The position numbers and the translations under genes are program-made. This document shows, piece after piece, positions 1 through 5,776 of a stretch of DNA of 6,162 bases. The notes beneath the pieces are model-generated. The model did not search any database. It saw only the letters and a program-made list of their open reading frames with translations, and was not told the origin of the DNA. Position 1 is the stretch's first letter. Each line of letters starts with the position of its first letter. This DNA comes from Bacteroidota bacterium. GTDB taxonomy: Bacteria > Bacteroidota > Bacteroidia > JAADEI01. Location of the stretch: NCBI GenBank assembly GCA_024280615.1, contig JAJRPU010000025.1, positions 1 through 6,162 of the forward strand, written 5' to 3'.

Positions 1-127
1 CAACGATTCAACTGTTATAGTAGATATGAACCATCCTTTGGCAGGTAAGGATTTAGTTTTTGATATCCACGTATTGGAAATTAGAGAGGCAACACAAGAA
101 GAAATAGAACACGGACACGCACACTAA
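1..127 (+). CDS. slyD: SlyD-type FKBP peptidyl-prolyl cis-trans isomerase, C-terminal part
   Basis: Only the last 41 codons are present; the first complete codon begins at base 2 and the TAA stop is 125-127, so the 5' end lies outside the window. The visible peptide carries the FKBP signature VDMNHPLAGKDLVFDIHVLE, which closely matches the conserved (V)D.NHPLAGK.L.F.V.V.. segment of SlyD-like FKBPs. It ends with EEIEHGHAH, the short histidine-containing tail usual in this subfamily. By family, the enzyme catalyses prolyl isomerisation in the cytoplasm and acts as a folding helper; in Escherichia coli the long metal-binding tail of SlyD supplies nickel for hydrogenase maturation. The tail here is short (three His), so a strong metal-storage role is not supported. 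The gene converges on folP. The SlyD-like FKBP call is secure; the exact symbol is less so because the catalytic and insert-in-flap domains are not visible. Confidence 0.85.
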   Translation, partial: NDSTVIVDMNHPLAGKDLVFDIHVLEIREATQEEIEHGHAH

Positions 128-175
128 AAATCAATCACATTTAAACATTTAATTAACCGTTATTCAACATGTTTA
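128..175. other. Convergent intergenic region between slyD and folP, with weak inverted repeat
   Basis: This 48-base AT-rich gap lies between two converging stop codons. TAAACAT (142-148) and ATGTTTA (169-175) are perfect inverted repeats of 7 bases with a 20-base loop. They could form a weak hairpin on either strand and serve as a bidirectional transcription end. The stem is AT-rich and lacks a GC core or an adjacent strong T-run, so it is not a convincing intrinsic terminator. No gene or RNA is seen here. Confidence 0.2.
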
Positions 176-185
176 TTAATTAACC
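149..185. repeat. 10-bp direct repeat TTAATTAACC, two copies
   Basis: TTAATTAACC occurs at 149-158 and again at 176-185, 27 bases apart start to start. The second copy encodes the last codons and stop of folP on the minus strand. The core TTAATTAA is itself a palindrome, so the copies can also pair with each other. In AT-rich DNA this may be chance; a termination or protein-binding role is only speculative. Confidence 0.4.
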
Positions 186-1030
186 TGTTTTATCTTATAG
201 AAAATGTTTATTATTTGTGTGGCTGGCAAAGGGTCATGAACCCTAAGAATAGAAGCTCCCTTAGATAAAGCTATCAGGTTTAGAGCAGCTGTTCCCGGTA
301 ATGCCTCTTCGGGGGATATTTTTGCAACCTTCCAAATCATTGATTTGCGAGATAAACCAACTAGTATAGGTCTACCGAGCCTGAGAAAAAGTTCCAGATT
401 AAGCAAAATTTTATAATTATGGTCTGGGGTTTTTCCGAAGCCAAACCCGGGGTCTAAAATTATGTCATGAACTCCTGCATCCCTTGCTTGTTGCATCAAC
501 TCTTGCAGTTGTTGAATAACTTCCAATACTACATTGTCATAATGAGGGTCCCTGTCCATTACAGGTGGATTGCCCTTGAAATGCATTAAAACATAAGGCA
601 CTCTATACTTAGCAGCCACGTCGTAAATTCGTTTATCATACAGCCCCCCTGAAATGTCATTTATTATATGAGCACCTTCTTTAATTGCCTCTTCAGCAAC
701 CTCTGGTTTGTATGTGTCAACAGATATTATGGCATCCGGAAAGTTCTTTTTTATTTCCCTGATTGCAGGCAATAGCCTTTCCAATTCTTGGTCCGTCGGC
801 ACGGGAGTTGCTCCCGGTCTCGTGGATTCAGCACCTATGTCAATAATATTTGCCCCCTCTTGAAGGAGTTGGTTTGCTCGTTCAACAATGCTTTTTAAAT
901 CTGTGTACCTACCACCATCATAGAAAGAATCCGGCGTTACATTTAAGATTCCCATTATTACTGGTTCCTTGATAAAGAGAGGCTTTCCTTTGAGGTTTAA
1001 TGTAAAGGGTTCAAAAGGATAGACCTTCAT
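176..1030 (-). CDS. folP: Dihydropteroate synthase
   Basis: This enzyme condenses 6-hydroxymethyl-7,8-dihydropterin pyrophosphate with p-aminobenzoate to give 7,8-dihydropteroate in folate synthesis; it is cytoplasmic and the target of sulfonamides. The 284-residue product is of normal family length and shows the TIM-barrel motifs in order: NVTPDSFYDGG at 30-40, IDIGAESTRPGA at 63-74, SVDTYKPEVAEEA at 103-115, INDISGG at 123-129, LMHFKGNPP at 148-156, DPGFGFGK at 193-200, GLSRKS at 225-230, and RVHDP at 263-267. Pterin- and phosphate-binding residues expected from the family (N30, D105, N124, D193, K229, R263, H265) are all present. The ATG at 1030 gives a typical short lead before the first strand. 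No Shine-Dalgarno is visible in the 15-base gap after the thioesterase stop. It is the last gene of the minus-strand run. Nothing looks broken or unusual. Confidence 0.96.
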   Translation of the reverse strand: MKVYPFEPFTLNLKGKPLFIKEPVIMGILNVTPDSFYDGGRYTDLKSIVERANQLLQEGANIIDIGAESTRPGATPVPTDQELERLLPAIREIKKNFPDAIISVDTYKPEVAEEAIKEGAHIINDISGGLYDKRIYDVAAKYRVPYVLMHFKGNPPVMDRDPHYDNVVLEVIQQLQELMQQARDAGVHDIILDPGFGFGKTPDHNYKILLNLELFLRLGRPILVGLSRKSMIWKVAKISPEEALPGTAALNLIALSKGASILRVHDPLPATQIINIFYKIKQVN

Positions 1031-1045
1031 ATACGGGATTGATTT

Positions 1046-1516
1046 TTAGGTGTCGTAAGTACGTTTTCTTTTAGAAAGGGCGTCATTTGGACGGATGGAC
1101 ACAGTAAGCAGTGAGGTGCTAATTAGCCTGTCGTCGGGTGTATATATCCATATTTGCCAGACATGGGTTGTTTTGCCCAGTCTAACTGGTCTGCAAATTC
1201 CAATAACGTATTTGTCTTCTTTAAGGGCGGGTCTTAAGTGCACGGTGTGGATTTGTTGTCCAACACCATAATATTTGGTTCGGTCAATTGCGAGGTTAGC
1301 AGCTATGGAACCGATTGTTTCAGCGAAGGCAGCGGAAGCGCCTCCGTGCAGAACACCTAAGGGTTGCACAGTCCGGTGGTCAATGGGCATTCTTGCCTTT
1401 AAATAATCTGAACCTATTTCAATAAATTCAATGCCAATGGCTTCACCCATATTGCCTTTAAGACGCTTATTTATATCATCAACGGTAAAATTTTCAATAG
1501 CCCAAATGTATCCCAT
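1046..1516 (-). CDS. Hotdog-fold acyl-CoA thioesterase, YdiI/MenI-like (probable 1,4-dihydroxy-2-naphthoyl-CoA hydrolase)
   Basis: The 156-residue protein is a single hotdog domain of the PaaI/YdiI group. From memory it aligns from end to end with E. coli YdiI (MenI): an IW near the N-terminus, GNMGEAIGIEFIEIG at 21-35, MPIDHRTVQPLGVLHGGAS at 43-61, and VWQIWIY at 119-125. The expected catalytic residues are visible as Q51, H57 and E66 within HGGASAAFAETIGS. The basic tail after about residue 142 extends slightly past the YdiI end. Its ATG shares one base with the sdhB stop (TAATG), which suggests translational coupling. Enzymes of this type hydrolyse DHNA-CoA in menaquinone synthesis, though relatives act on other aromatic or acyl-CoA esters (EntH, PaaI). 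The SDH neighbourhood favours the menaquinone role, but this is inference: fold and thioesterase class are firm, substrate is not. Confidence 0.88.
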   Translation of the reverse strand: MGYIWAIENFTVDDINKRLKGNMGEAIGIEFIEIGSDYLKARMPIDHRTVQPLGVLHGGASAAFAETIGSIAANLAIDRTKYYGVGQQIHTVHLRPALKEDKYVIGICRPVRLGKTTHVWQIWIYTPDDRLISTSLLTVSIRPNDALSKRKRTYDT

Positions 1517-2280
1517 TAGTTGCCTTTTAGTTTAGCACGCCAGTATTCAAGATTTGCTCTTGCAATGCCTGTGATAGAAATACCTTTAGGACATTCAACC
1601 TCGCATGCATAGGTGTTTGAGCAGCCACCAAAACCTTGCTCTTCCATAGCAGTGAGCATCTCGTCAACTCTTTTTTCACGTTCAGGATGCCCTTGTGGCA
1701 GCAAAGCAAGGTGTGTTATCTTGGCAGAAACGAATAGAGCAGCACTGGCATTCGGACAAGCGGCAATACATGCACCGCATCCAATACATGTAGCAAAGTC
1801 AAAAGCCCTGTCAGAATTATGTTTAGGAACCGGAATGGTGTTAGCATCTGGAGCACTACCTACATTGACGGATATATATCCTCCACGTTTTAGGATAAAG
1901 TCCATTGCAGACCGGTCAATAATAAGGTCTTTGAGGACGGGGAATGCGGTTGCCCTGAACGGTTCAATAACAATAGTTTCTCCATCTTTGAAGTGTCTCA
2001 TGTGTAGTTGACAAACTGTTGTTTTATGAAGATGTCCGTGTGCCCGACCATTAATTACAAAACCGCAAGTTCCACAAATACCTTCTCGGCAATCTGATTC
2101 AAAAGCAATGGGTTCTTTACCTTCTCTTACGAGTTTCATATTAAGAATGTCCAGCATTTCTAAGAAAGACCAGTCAGGGTTTACATTGTCCAATTCATAG
2201 GTTTCAAATCTTCCTTGGTCCTGTGGACCATTTTGTCGCCATACCTTTAATGTCAACCGCATTGTCTTCTTTTCACTCAT
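1516..2280 (-). CDS. sdhB: Succinate dehydrogenase/fumarate reductase iron-sulfur subunit, type B
   Basis: This subunit carries electrons from the flavoprotein to the membrane cytochrome b. The 254-residue sequence has an N-terminal plant-type ferredoxin domain with [2Fe-2S] ligands C64, C69, C72 and C90 (CREGICGTC...C). The C-terminal domain holds C165, C168, C171, C175 (CIGCGACIAACP) and C220, C226, C230 (C-x5-C-x3-CP). By family pattern, C165/C168/C171/C230 bind a [4Fe-4S] cluster and C175/C220/C226 a [3Fe-4S] cluster. All eleven ligands are present, so the subunit looks functional. NGRAHGHLHKT at 77-87 and the roughly 250-residue length are typical of the Bacteroidota/epsilon type-B enzymes. 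The ATG at 2280 lies 6 bases after the sdhA stop, and the stop overlaps the thioesterase start by one base. Direction (succinate oxidation or fumarate reduction) cannot be read from sequence alone. Confidence 0.96.
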   Translation of the reverse strand: MSEKKTMRLTLKVWRQNGPQDQGRFETYELDNVNPDWSFLEMLDILNMKLVREGKEPIAFESDCREGICGTCGFVINGRAHGHLHKTTVCQLHMRHFKDGETIVIEPFRATAFPVLKDLIIDRSAMDFILKRGGYISVNVGSAPDANTIPVPKHNSDRAFDFATCIGCGACIAACPNASAALFVSAKITHLALLPQGHPEREKRVDEMLTAMEEQGFGGCSNTYACEVECPKGISITGIARANLEYWRAKLKGN

Positions 2281-2286
2281 GGCATC

Positions 2287-4242
2287 TTATTTGTATGACC
2301 TGACTGTTGGTTTAATGGCTTCAAACTTCAATGGCTCTTTATTGAGGATTGGAGGGTTGTCTTCACCGTTGTATTGCCATGCTGCAACGTATGCAAACTC
2401 GTCATCACGACGAAGTGGCTCACCCTCTTCGGTTTTATATTCCTCTCTGAAGTGGGCACCGCAGGATTCCTCACGGTGCAGTGCGTCAATAGTGATTAAT
2501 TCGCCTAACTCAATAAAGTCAGCTACCCTGCCAGCCTTCTCCAACTCCTGATTGATTGTATTGGCATCTCCTACTACTTTAACGTCTTTCCAGAATTCTT
2601 TCTTTAACTCCCTGATTTCTTCAAGGGCTTGCAATAGTGATTCTTTGCTTCTGGATAGCCCTACTTTGTCCCATAGTATATGTCCAAGTTTCATATGAAA
2701 TTCATCGGGAGGGGTTTTACCGTTAACTGAAATCAATCGTTCAATTCGTTCTTTGACTTCCTGTTCGGTTTTCCTGAATTCTTCTGATTCCGTGTCCGGT
2801 AGTTTTTCTCCTAGTCTGTGAGCTAGATATGAACCAATTGTATAGGGCAGAATATAGTATCCATCTGCTAATCCCTGCATTAGGGCAGAGGCACCAAGTC
2901 TGTTGGCACCGTGGTCAGAAAAGTTAGCTTCACCAATAGCAAAGAGTCCCGGAATGGAAGTTTGTAATTCATAAGAGACCCATAATCCACCCATTGTGTA
3001 GTGAACAGCAGGATAAATTTTCATTGGTACTTCCCAGGGGCTTTCCCCAGTGATTTTTTCATACATCTCAAAAAGATTTCCATACTTTGCATCTATCCTT
3101 TCTTTACCCTGTTCTTTTATGGCATCCAATAGGTCAAGGTACACAGCCCTGCCGGTGGGTGGCAATCCGTATCCCATATCACAAACCCTTTTAATAGCGC
3201 GACTTGCCACATCCCTCGGAACAAGGTTTCCGTAAGCAGGATACCATTCTTCAAGGAAATACCATCGTTCCTCGTGAGGAATTTCATTTGGATGTCTTGT
3301 GTCTCCTTTTTTTCGTGGGACCCATACCCTACCGTCATTTCGCAAACTTTCACTCATCAATGTTCGTTTGGACTGATATTCATGGGTTTCAGGCAGGGCA
3401 GTGGGGTGTACCTGCACAAAGCAAGGATTGCCGAAATAGGCTCCTCGTTTATATGCCCGCCATATAGCAGTTGCATTAGAATTAACAGCATTTGTTGATA
3501 GGAAGTAGGCGTTCCCATACCCTCCTGTAGCCAATACGACGGCATGAGCAGCGAATCGCTTTAGTTCACCTGTTATCAAATCTCTCGCTATAATTCCTTT
3601 AGCGTGTCCGTCAATCAAAACAATATCCAGAACCTCGTGTCGTGGAAAGATTTTTATCCTTCCTTCATTCCACCACCTGAGAACCTGTGAGATAGCACCC
3701 AAAAGAAGTTGTTGCCCCGTTTGTCCGCGAGCATAGAAGGTTCTTTGAACAAGGACTCCACCAAATGACCTGTTGGCAAGCAAGCCTCCATATTCACGGG
3801 CGAAGGGAACGCCAATGGCAACTGAGTAATCAATTATCTGCGGGCTAATTTCTGCCAGTCTGTAAACATTTGCTTCGCGAGCCCTGAAATCTCCACCTTT
3901 CATCGTATCGTAGAACAATCTCCATATGCTATCTCCATCATTCTGATAATTCTTTGCGGCGTTTATGCCTCCCTGGGCAGCTATTGAGTGAGCCCGTCTT
4001 GGCGAGTCATGATAAGTGAATAGCAACACATTATATCCCAATTGGGCCAGGGTTGCTGAAGCAGATGCCCCGGCAAGCCCTGACCCTACAACTATTATAG
4101 TAAAGCGACGCTTGTTAGCAGGACTAACCAGAGGAACAGTACCTTTATATCGTGTCCATTTCTCTTCTACCGGACCATCAGGGATACGAGAATCTGTTTC
4201 TAAGTCAAGTGTTCTGCCGTCCTTCCATAGTTTTTCCATCAT
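2287..4242 (-). CDS. sdhA: Succinate dehydrogenase/fumarate reductase flavoprotein subunit, type B
   Basis: This is the catalytic subunit, interconverting succinate and fumarate on covalently bound FAD at the cytoplasmic face of the membrane. The 651-residue product has a roughly 47-residue lead typical of Bacteroidota SdhA (SRIPDGPVEEKW, then NKRRF), then the Rossmann motif VVGSGLAGAS with G53, G55 and G58. H85 in RRAHSIAAQGG is the expected covalent FAD attachment site. Active-site residues follow: H279 and E285 (HPTALPE), R343 (RDVASRAI, the proton-shuttle arginine), H414 (PAVHYTMGG) and R448 (HGANRLGASALMQG). The C-terminal helical and capping region is complete, ending KPTVRSYK. Two adjacent ATG codons open the gene at 4242 and 4239; either could be used. 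It lies 12 bases after sdhC and 6 before sdhB, so the three subunits are clearly one transcription unit. No defect is seen. Confidence 0.97.
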   Translation of the reverse strand: MMEKLWKDGRTLDLETDSRIPDGPVEEKWTRYKGTVPLVSPANKRRFTIIVVGSGLAGASASATLAQLGYNVLLFTYHDSPRRAHSIAAQGGINAAKNYQNDGDSIWRLFYDTMKGGDFRAREANVYRLAEISPQIIDYSVAIGVPFAREYGGLLANRSFGGVLVQRTFYARGQTGQQLLLGAISQVLRWWNEGRIKIFPRHEVLDIVLIDGHAKGIIARDLITGELKRFAAHAVVLATGGYGNAYFLSTNAVNSNATAIWRAYKRGAYFGNPCFVQVHPTALPETHEYQSKRTLMSESLRNDGRVWVPRKKGDTRHPNEIPHEERWYFLEEWYPAYGNLVPRDVASRAIKRVCDMGYGLPPTGRAVYLDLLDAIKEQGKERIDAKYGNLFEMYEKITGESPWEVPMKIYPAVHYTMGGLWVSYELQTSIPGLFAIGEANFSDHGANRLGASALMQGLADGYYILPYTIGSYLAHRLGEKLPDTESEEFRKTEQEVKERIERLISVNGKTPPDEFHMKLGHILWDKVGLSRSKESLLQALEEIRELKKEFWKDVKVVGDANTINQELEKAGRVADFIELGELITIDALHREESCGAHFREEYKTEEGEPLRRDDEFAYVAAWQYNGEDNPPILNKEPLKFEAIKPTVRSYK

Positions 4243-4245
4243 CAG

Positions 4246-4251
4246 CCCTTT
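4246..4251 (-). promoter_or_regulatory. Possible ribosome binding site of sdhA (AAAGGG)
   Basis: AAAGGG on the minus strand lies 3 bases before the first ATG and 6 before the second ATG of sdhA. If it acts as a Shine-Dalgarno site, the spacing favours the second methionine. Other genes in this window have no clear site, so this purine run may be chance. Confidence 0.3.
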
Positions 4252-4254
4252 ATT

Positions 4255-4899
4255 TTAAAGAATAAGGTATGCCACAATTGCCACTACTGAGTATCCTACA
4301 GTTATTCCAATAGCAAGAACCCATCCAATTATTTTTATTATCGGAGTGAACACCGGATGGTTGAAACCAAATGTTTGGAATGCACTTTCCCATGCATGGA
4401 GAAGGTGAAACCCGAGAAAAATGAAAGCAATTATGTAAAAGCCAGTATAGAATGGATTTTTAAATGTTAACACAACAAGTTGATATAAGTTATCAGCTTC
4501 ACCGGTTATCCTATAAGGGACAAGGAAGCTTTGGAGATGTATGACTAAAAATAGAAATATCACAGTTCCAGAGAGCCACATCATACGTTTGTAAAATGGA
4601 GTTTGCCAGTCTATTTTCTTATAAGGAACGTTGCGTGCCTTTTTATTTTTAACTGTGATATAGATGCCGTATCCTATGTGAAAGATAAGAGATAAGAAGA
4701 GCAAAACTTCAACAACTCTAATAAAAGGATTGCTAAGTAGTTCCTTTGCTTTAGTGTTAAAAGCCTCCTCACCGAAGAATAAGAAGATGTTATCGTATAA
4801 GTGCACAATTAAGAATAGGATTAGGAATAGTCCTGTCAGGGCACTTATTATCTTCCTGAGCAGATATGGTTTTGCACTCACAGCAGTCGTTTTTTGCAA
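4255..4899 (-). CDS. sdhC: Succinate dehydrogenase cytochrome b subunit (b558 family, type B, five helices)
   Basis: This membrane anchor accepts electrons from SdhB, holds heme b and reduces quinone. The 214-residue sequence has five hydrophobic spans at about 17-40, 60-83, 106-128, 152-170 and 187-213, as expected for single-anchor type-B enzymes. Histidines in or near the spans are H33 (IVHLYDN), H74 (IFHIGYG), H121 (VIHLQ), H165 and H168 (GFHLLHAW); four would serve as axial ligands of two b hemes as in Wolinella FrdC, though which of H165/H168 does so is not certain. The start is odd: no ATG fits. The codon at 4899-4897 is TTG, an in-frame stop (TGA at 4917-4915) lies just upstream, and the next candidate is GTG at codon 7 (4881-4879). 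The hydrophobic core begins after both. It lies 11 bases after fabI and 12 before sdhA. No separate SdhD is present, as expected for this type. Confidence 0.93.
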   Translation of the reverse strand: MQKTTAVSAKPYLLRKIISALTGLFLILFLIVHLYDNIFLFFGEEAFNTKAKELLSNPFIRVVEVLLFLSLIFHIGYGIYITVKNKKARNVPYKKIDWQTPFYKRMMWLSGTVIFLFLVIHLQSFLVPYRITGEADNLYQLVVLTFKNPFYTGFYIIAFIFLGFHLLHAWESAFQTFGFNHPVFTPIIKIIGWVLAIGITVGYSVVAIVAYLIL

Positions 4900-4910
4900 A
4901 TTTATATCAG

Positions 4911-5726
4911 TTATTCATTTTTGTTCTCAAATTCTGTCATTATTTCCACACTGACACCAGTGGCGTGGAATCCACCGTCGTGGAAAATAGTGTGCATGGT
5001 TACTTTCCTAGTTAAATCAGAAAACAGAACAACACAAAAGTCAGCGCAGTCATCAGCGTCGGCATTACCCAACGGAGACATCTTGTCTGCATAATTAAAG
5101 AAAGCGTCAAAGCCTGGGACGCTACTGCCAGCAGTAGTATATGTAGGCGATTGAGAGACAGCATTTATTCTGACCTTCTTCTTTTTGCCATACCAATATC
5201 CAAAGTTCCTAACAATTGATTCAAGGAGAGCCTTGGCATCCGCCATGGCCCCATACTTAGGGAACACGCGCTGGGCAGCAATGTATGACAATGCTATTAC
5301 AGAAGCCCATTCAGCAAGAGCGTCTTTTTCCCAGCAGACCTGAAGCATTTTATGTAATGAAACAGCAGAAATGTCAAGGGTTTTCATATAAAAGTCGTAA
5401 TTCAGATTTGTATATTCTCGTTTTTTTCTAATATTTGGAGACATACCAATAGAATGGAGGAACCCATCAAATGGTCCTCCAAAGTGCTCCATTGTTTTAT
5501 CTATCAGGTTATTAATGTCATCAAGATTTGTGGCATCAGCAGGAATTATGGGGGCATTTATTTTTTCTGCTAATTCTTTCACTTTTCCAAAGCGTAAGGC
5601 AGCAGGTGCATTGGTCAAAACAATCTGAGCTCCTTCTTCAAAAGCACGTTCTGCAACCTTCCAAGCAATGGACTTCTCATCAAGAGCACCTGTTATAAGC
5701 AGCTTCTTACCTTCTAATAGACCCAT
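4911..5726 (-). CDS. fabI: Enoyl-[acyl-carrier-protein] reductase [NADH]
   Basis: FabI reduces trans-2-enoyl-ACP to acyl-ACP in the last step of each fatty-acid elongation cycle; it is a cytoplasmic, usually tetrameric short-chain dehydrogenase and the triclosan target. The 271-residue protein shows the nucleotide-binding segment LLITGALDEKSIAWKVAERA at 9-28, HSIG at 91-94, and the FabI-specific catalytic pattern Y148 ... Y158-x6-K165 (SYIAAQRVFPKYGAMADAKA). SPTYTTAGSSVPGFD at 193-207 covers the substrate-binding loop, and a C-terminal HDGGFHATG at 249-257 closes the fold. The DEKSIAW and LTNAPAALR segments fit Bacteroidota FabI. The ATG at 5726 is the only in-frame start after an upstream TAA. 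It is the first gene of the minus-strand run and lies divergently from the RlmH-like gene across 50 bases. The reason for sharing a transcript with SDH is not evident; both are membrane-related housekeeping functions. Confidence 0.96.
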   Translation of the reverse strand: MGLLEGKKLLITGALDEKSIAWKVAERAFEEGAQIVLTNAPAALRFGKVKELAEKINAPIIPADATNLDDINNLIDKTMEHFGGPFDGFLHSIGMSPNIRKKREYTNLNYDFYMKTLDISAVSLHKMLQVCWEKDALAEWASVIALSYIAAQRVFPKYGAMADAKALLESIVRNFGYWYGKKKKVRINAVSQSPTYTTAGSSVPGFDAFFNYADKMSPLGNADADDCADFCVVLFSDLTRKVTMHTIFHDGGFHATGVSVEIMTEFENKNE

Positions 5727-5776
5727 TTCCGCATAATTTTACCCAAACTTAAATCAAAAAACACAAATGTTTACCA
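5727..5776. promoter_or_regulatory. Divergent intergenic region driving fabI-sdh run and the RlmH-like gene
   Basis: These 50 AT-rich bases separate two divergent starts and must hold or adjoin the promoters of both units unless transcription starts inside the coding ends. Neither start has a Shine-Dalgarno sequence. On the plus strand TAATTTTA at 5734-5741 matches the Bacteroidota TAnnTTTG element at 7 of 8 positions, 35 bases before the ATG at 5777, but no TTTG lies at a suitable distance upstream, so the plus-strand promoter is only tentative. Confidence 0.4.
5744..5751 (-). promoter_or_regulatory. Candidate -7 promoter element (TAAGTTTG) for the fabI-sdhCAB run
   Basis: Read on the minus strand, TAAGTTTG matches the Bacteroidota -7 consensus TAnnTTTG exactly and ends 17 bases before the fabI ATG, so transcription would start about 10 bases ahead of translation. 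The partner -33 TTTG is not at the usual distance of about 19-21 bases; the nearest are TTTG 12 bases and ATTG 23 bases upstream. The element is plausible but incomplete, and its value depends on the host really being a Bacteroidota member. Confidence 0.4.

Noticed and set aside
1613..2011. 132-codon open frame on the plus strand inside sdhB
   Set aside because: It is fully antisense to a complete, motif-perfect sdhB, and its translation shows no recognisable domain or independent start signal.
2281..2286. Extra ATG between the sdhA stop and the sdhB start (2285-2283, minus strand)
   Set aside because: It opens a frame of only two codons before TGA, and the sdhB ATG at 2280 matches the family N-terminus.
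3204..3498. Overlapping plus-strand open frames inside sdhA
   Set aside because: They lie opposite the conserved sdhA catalytic region and have no family resemblance.
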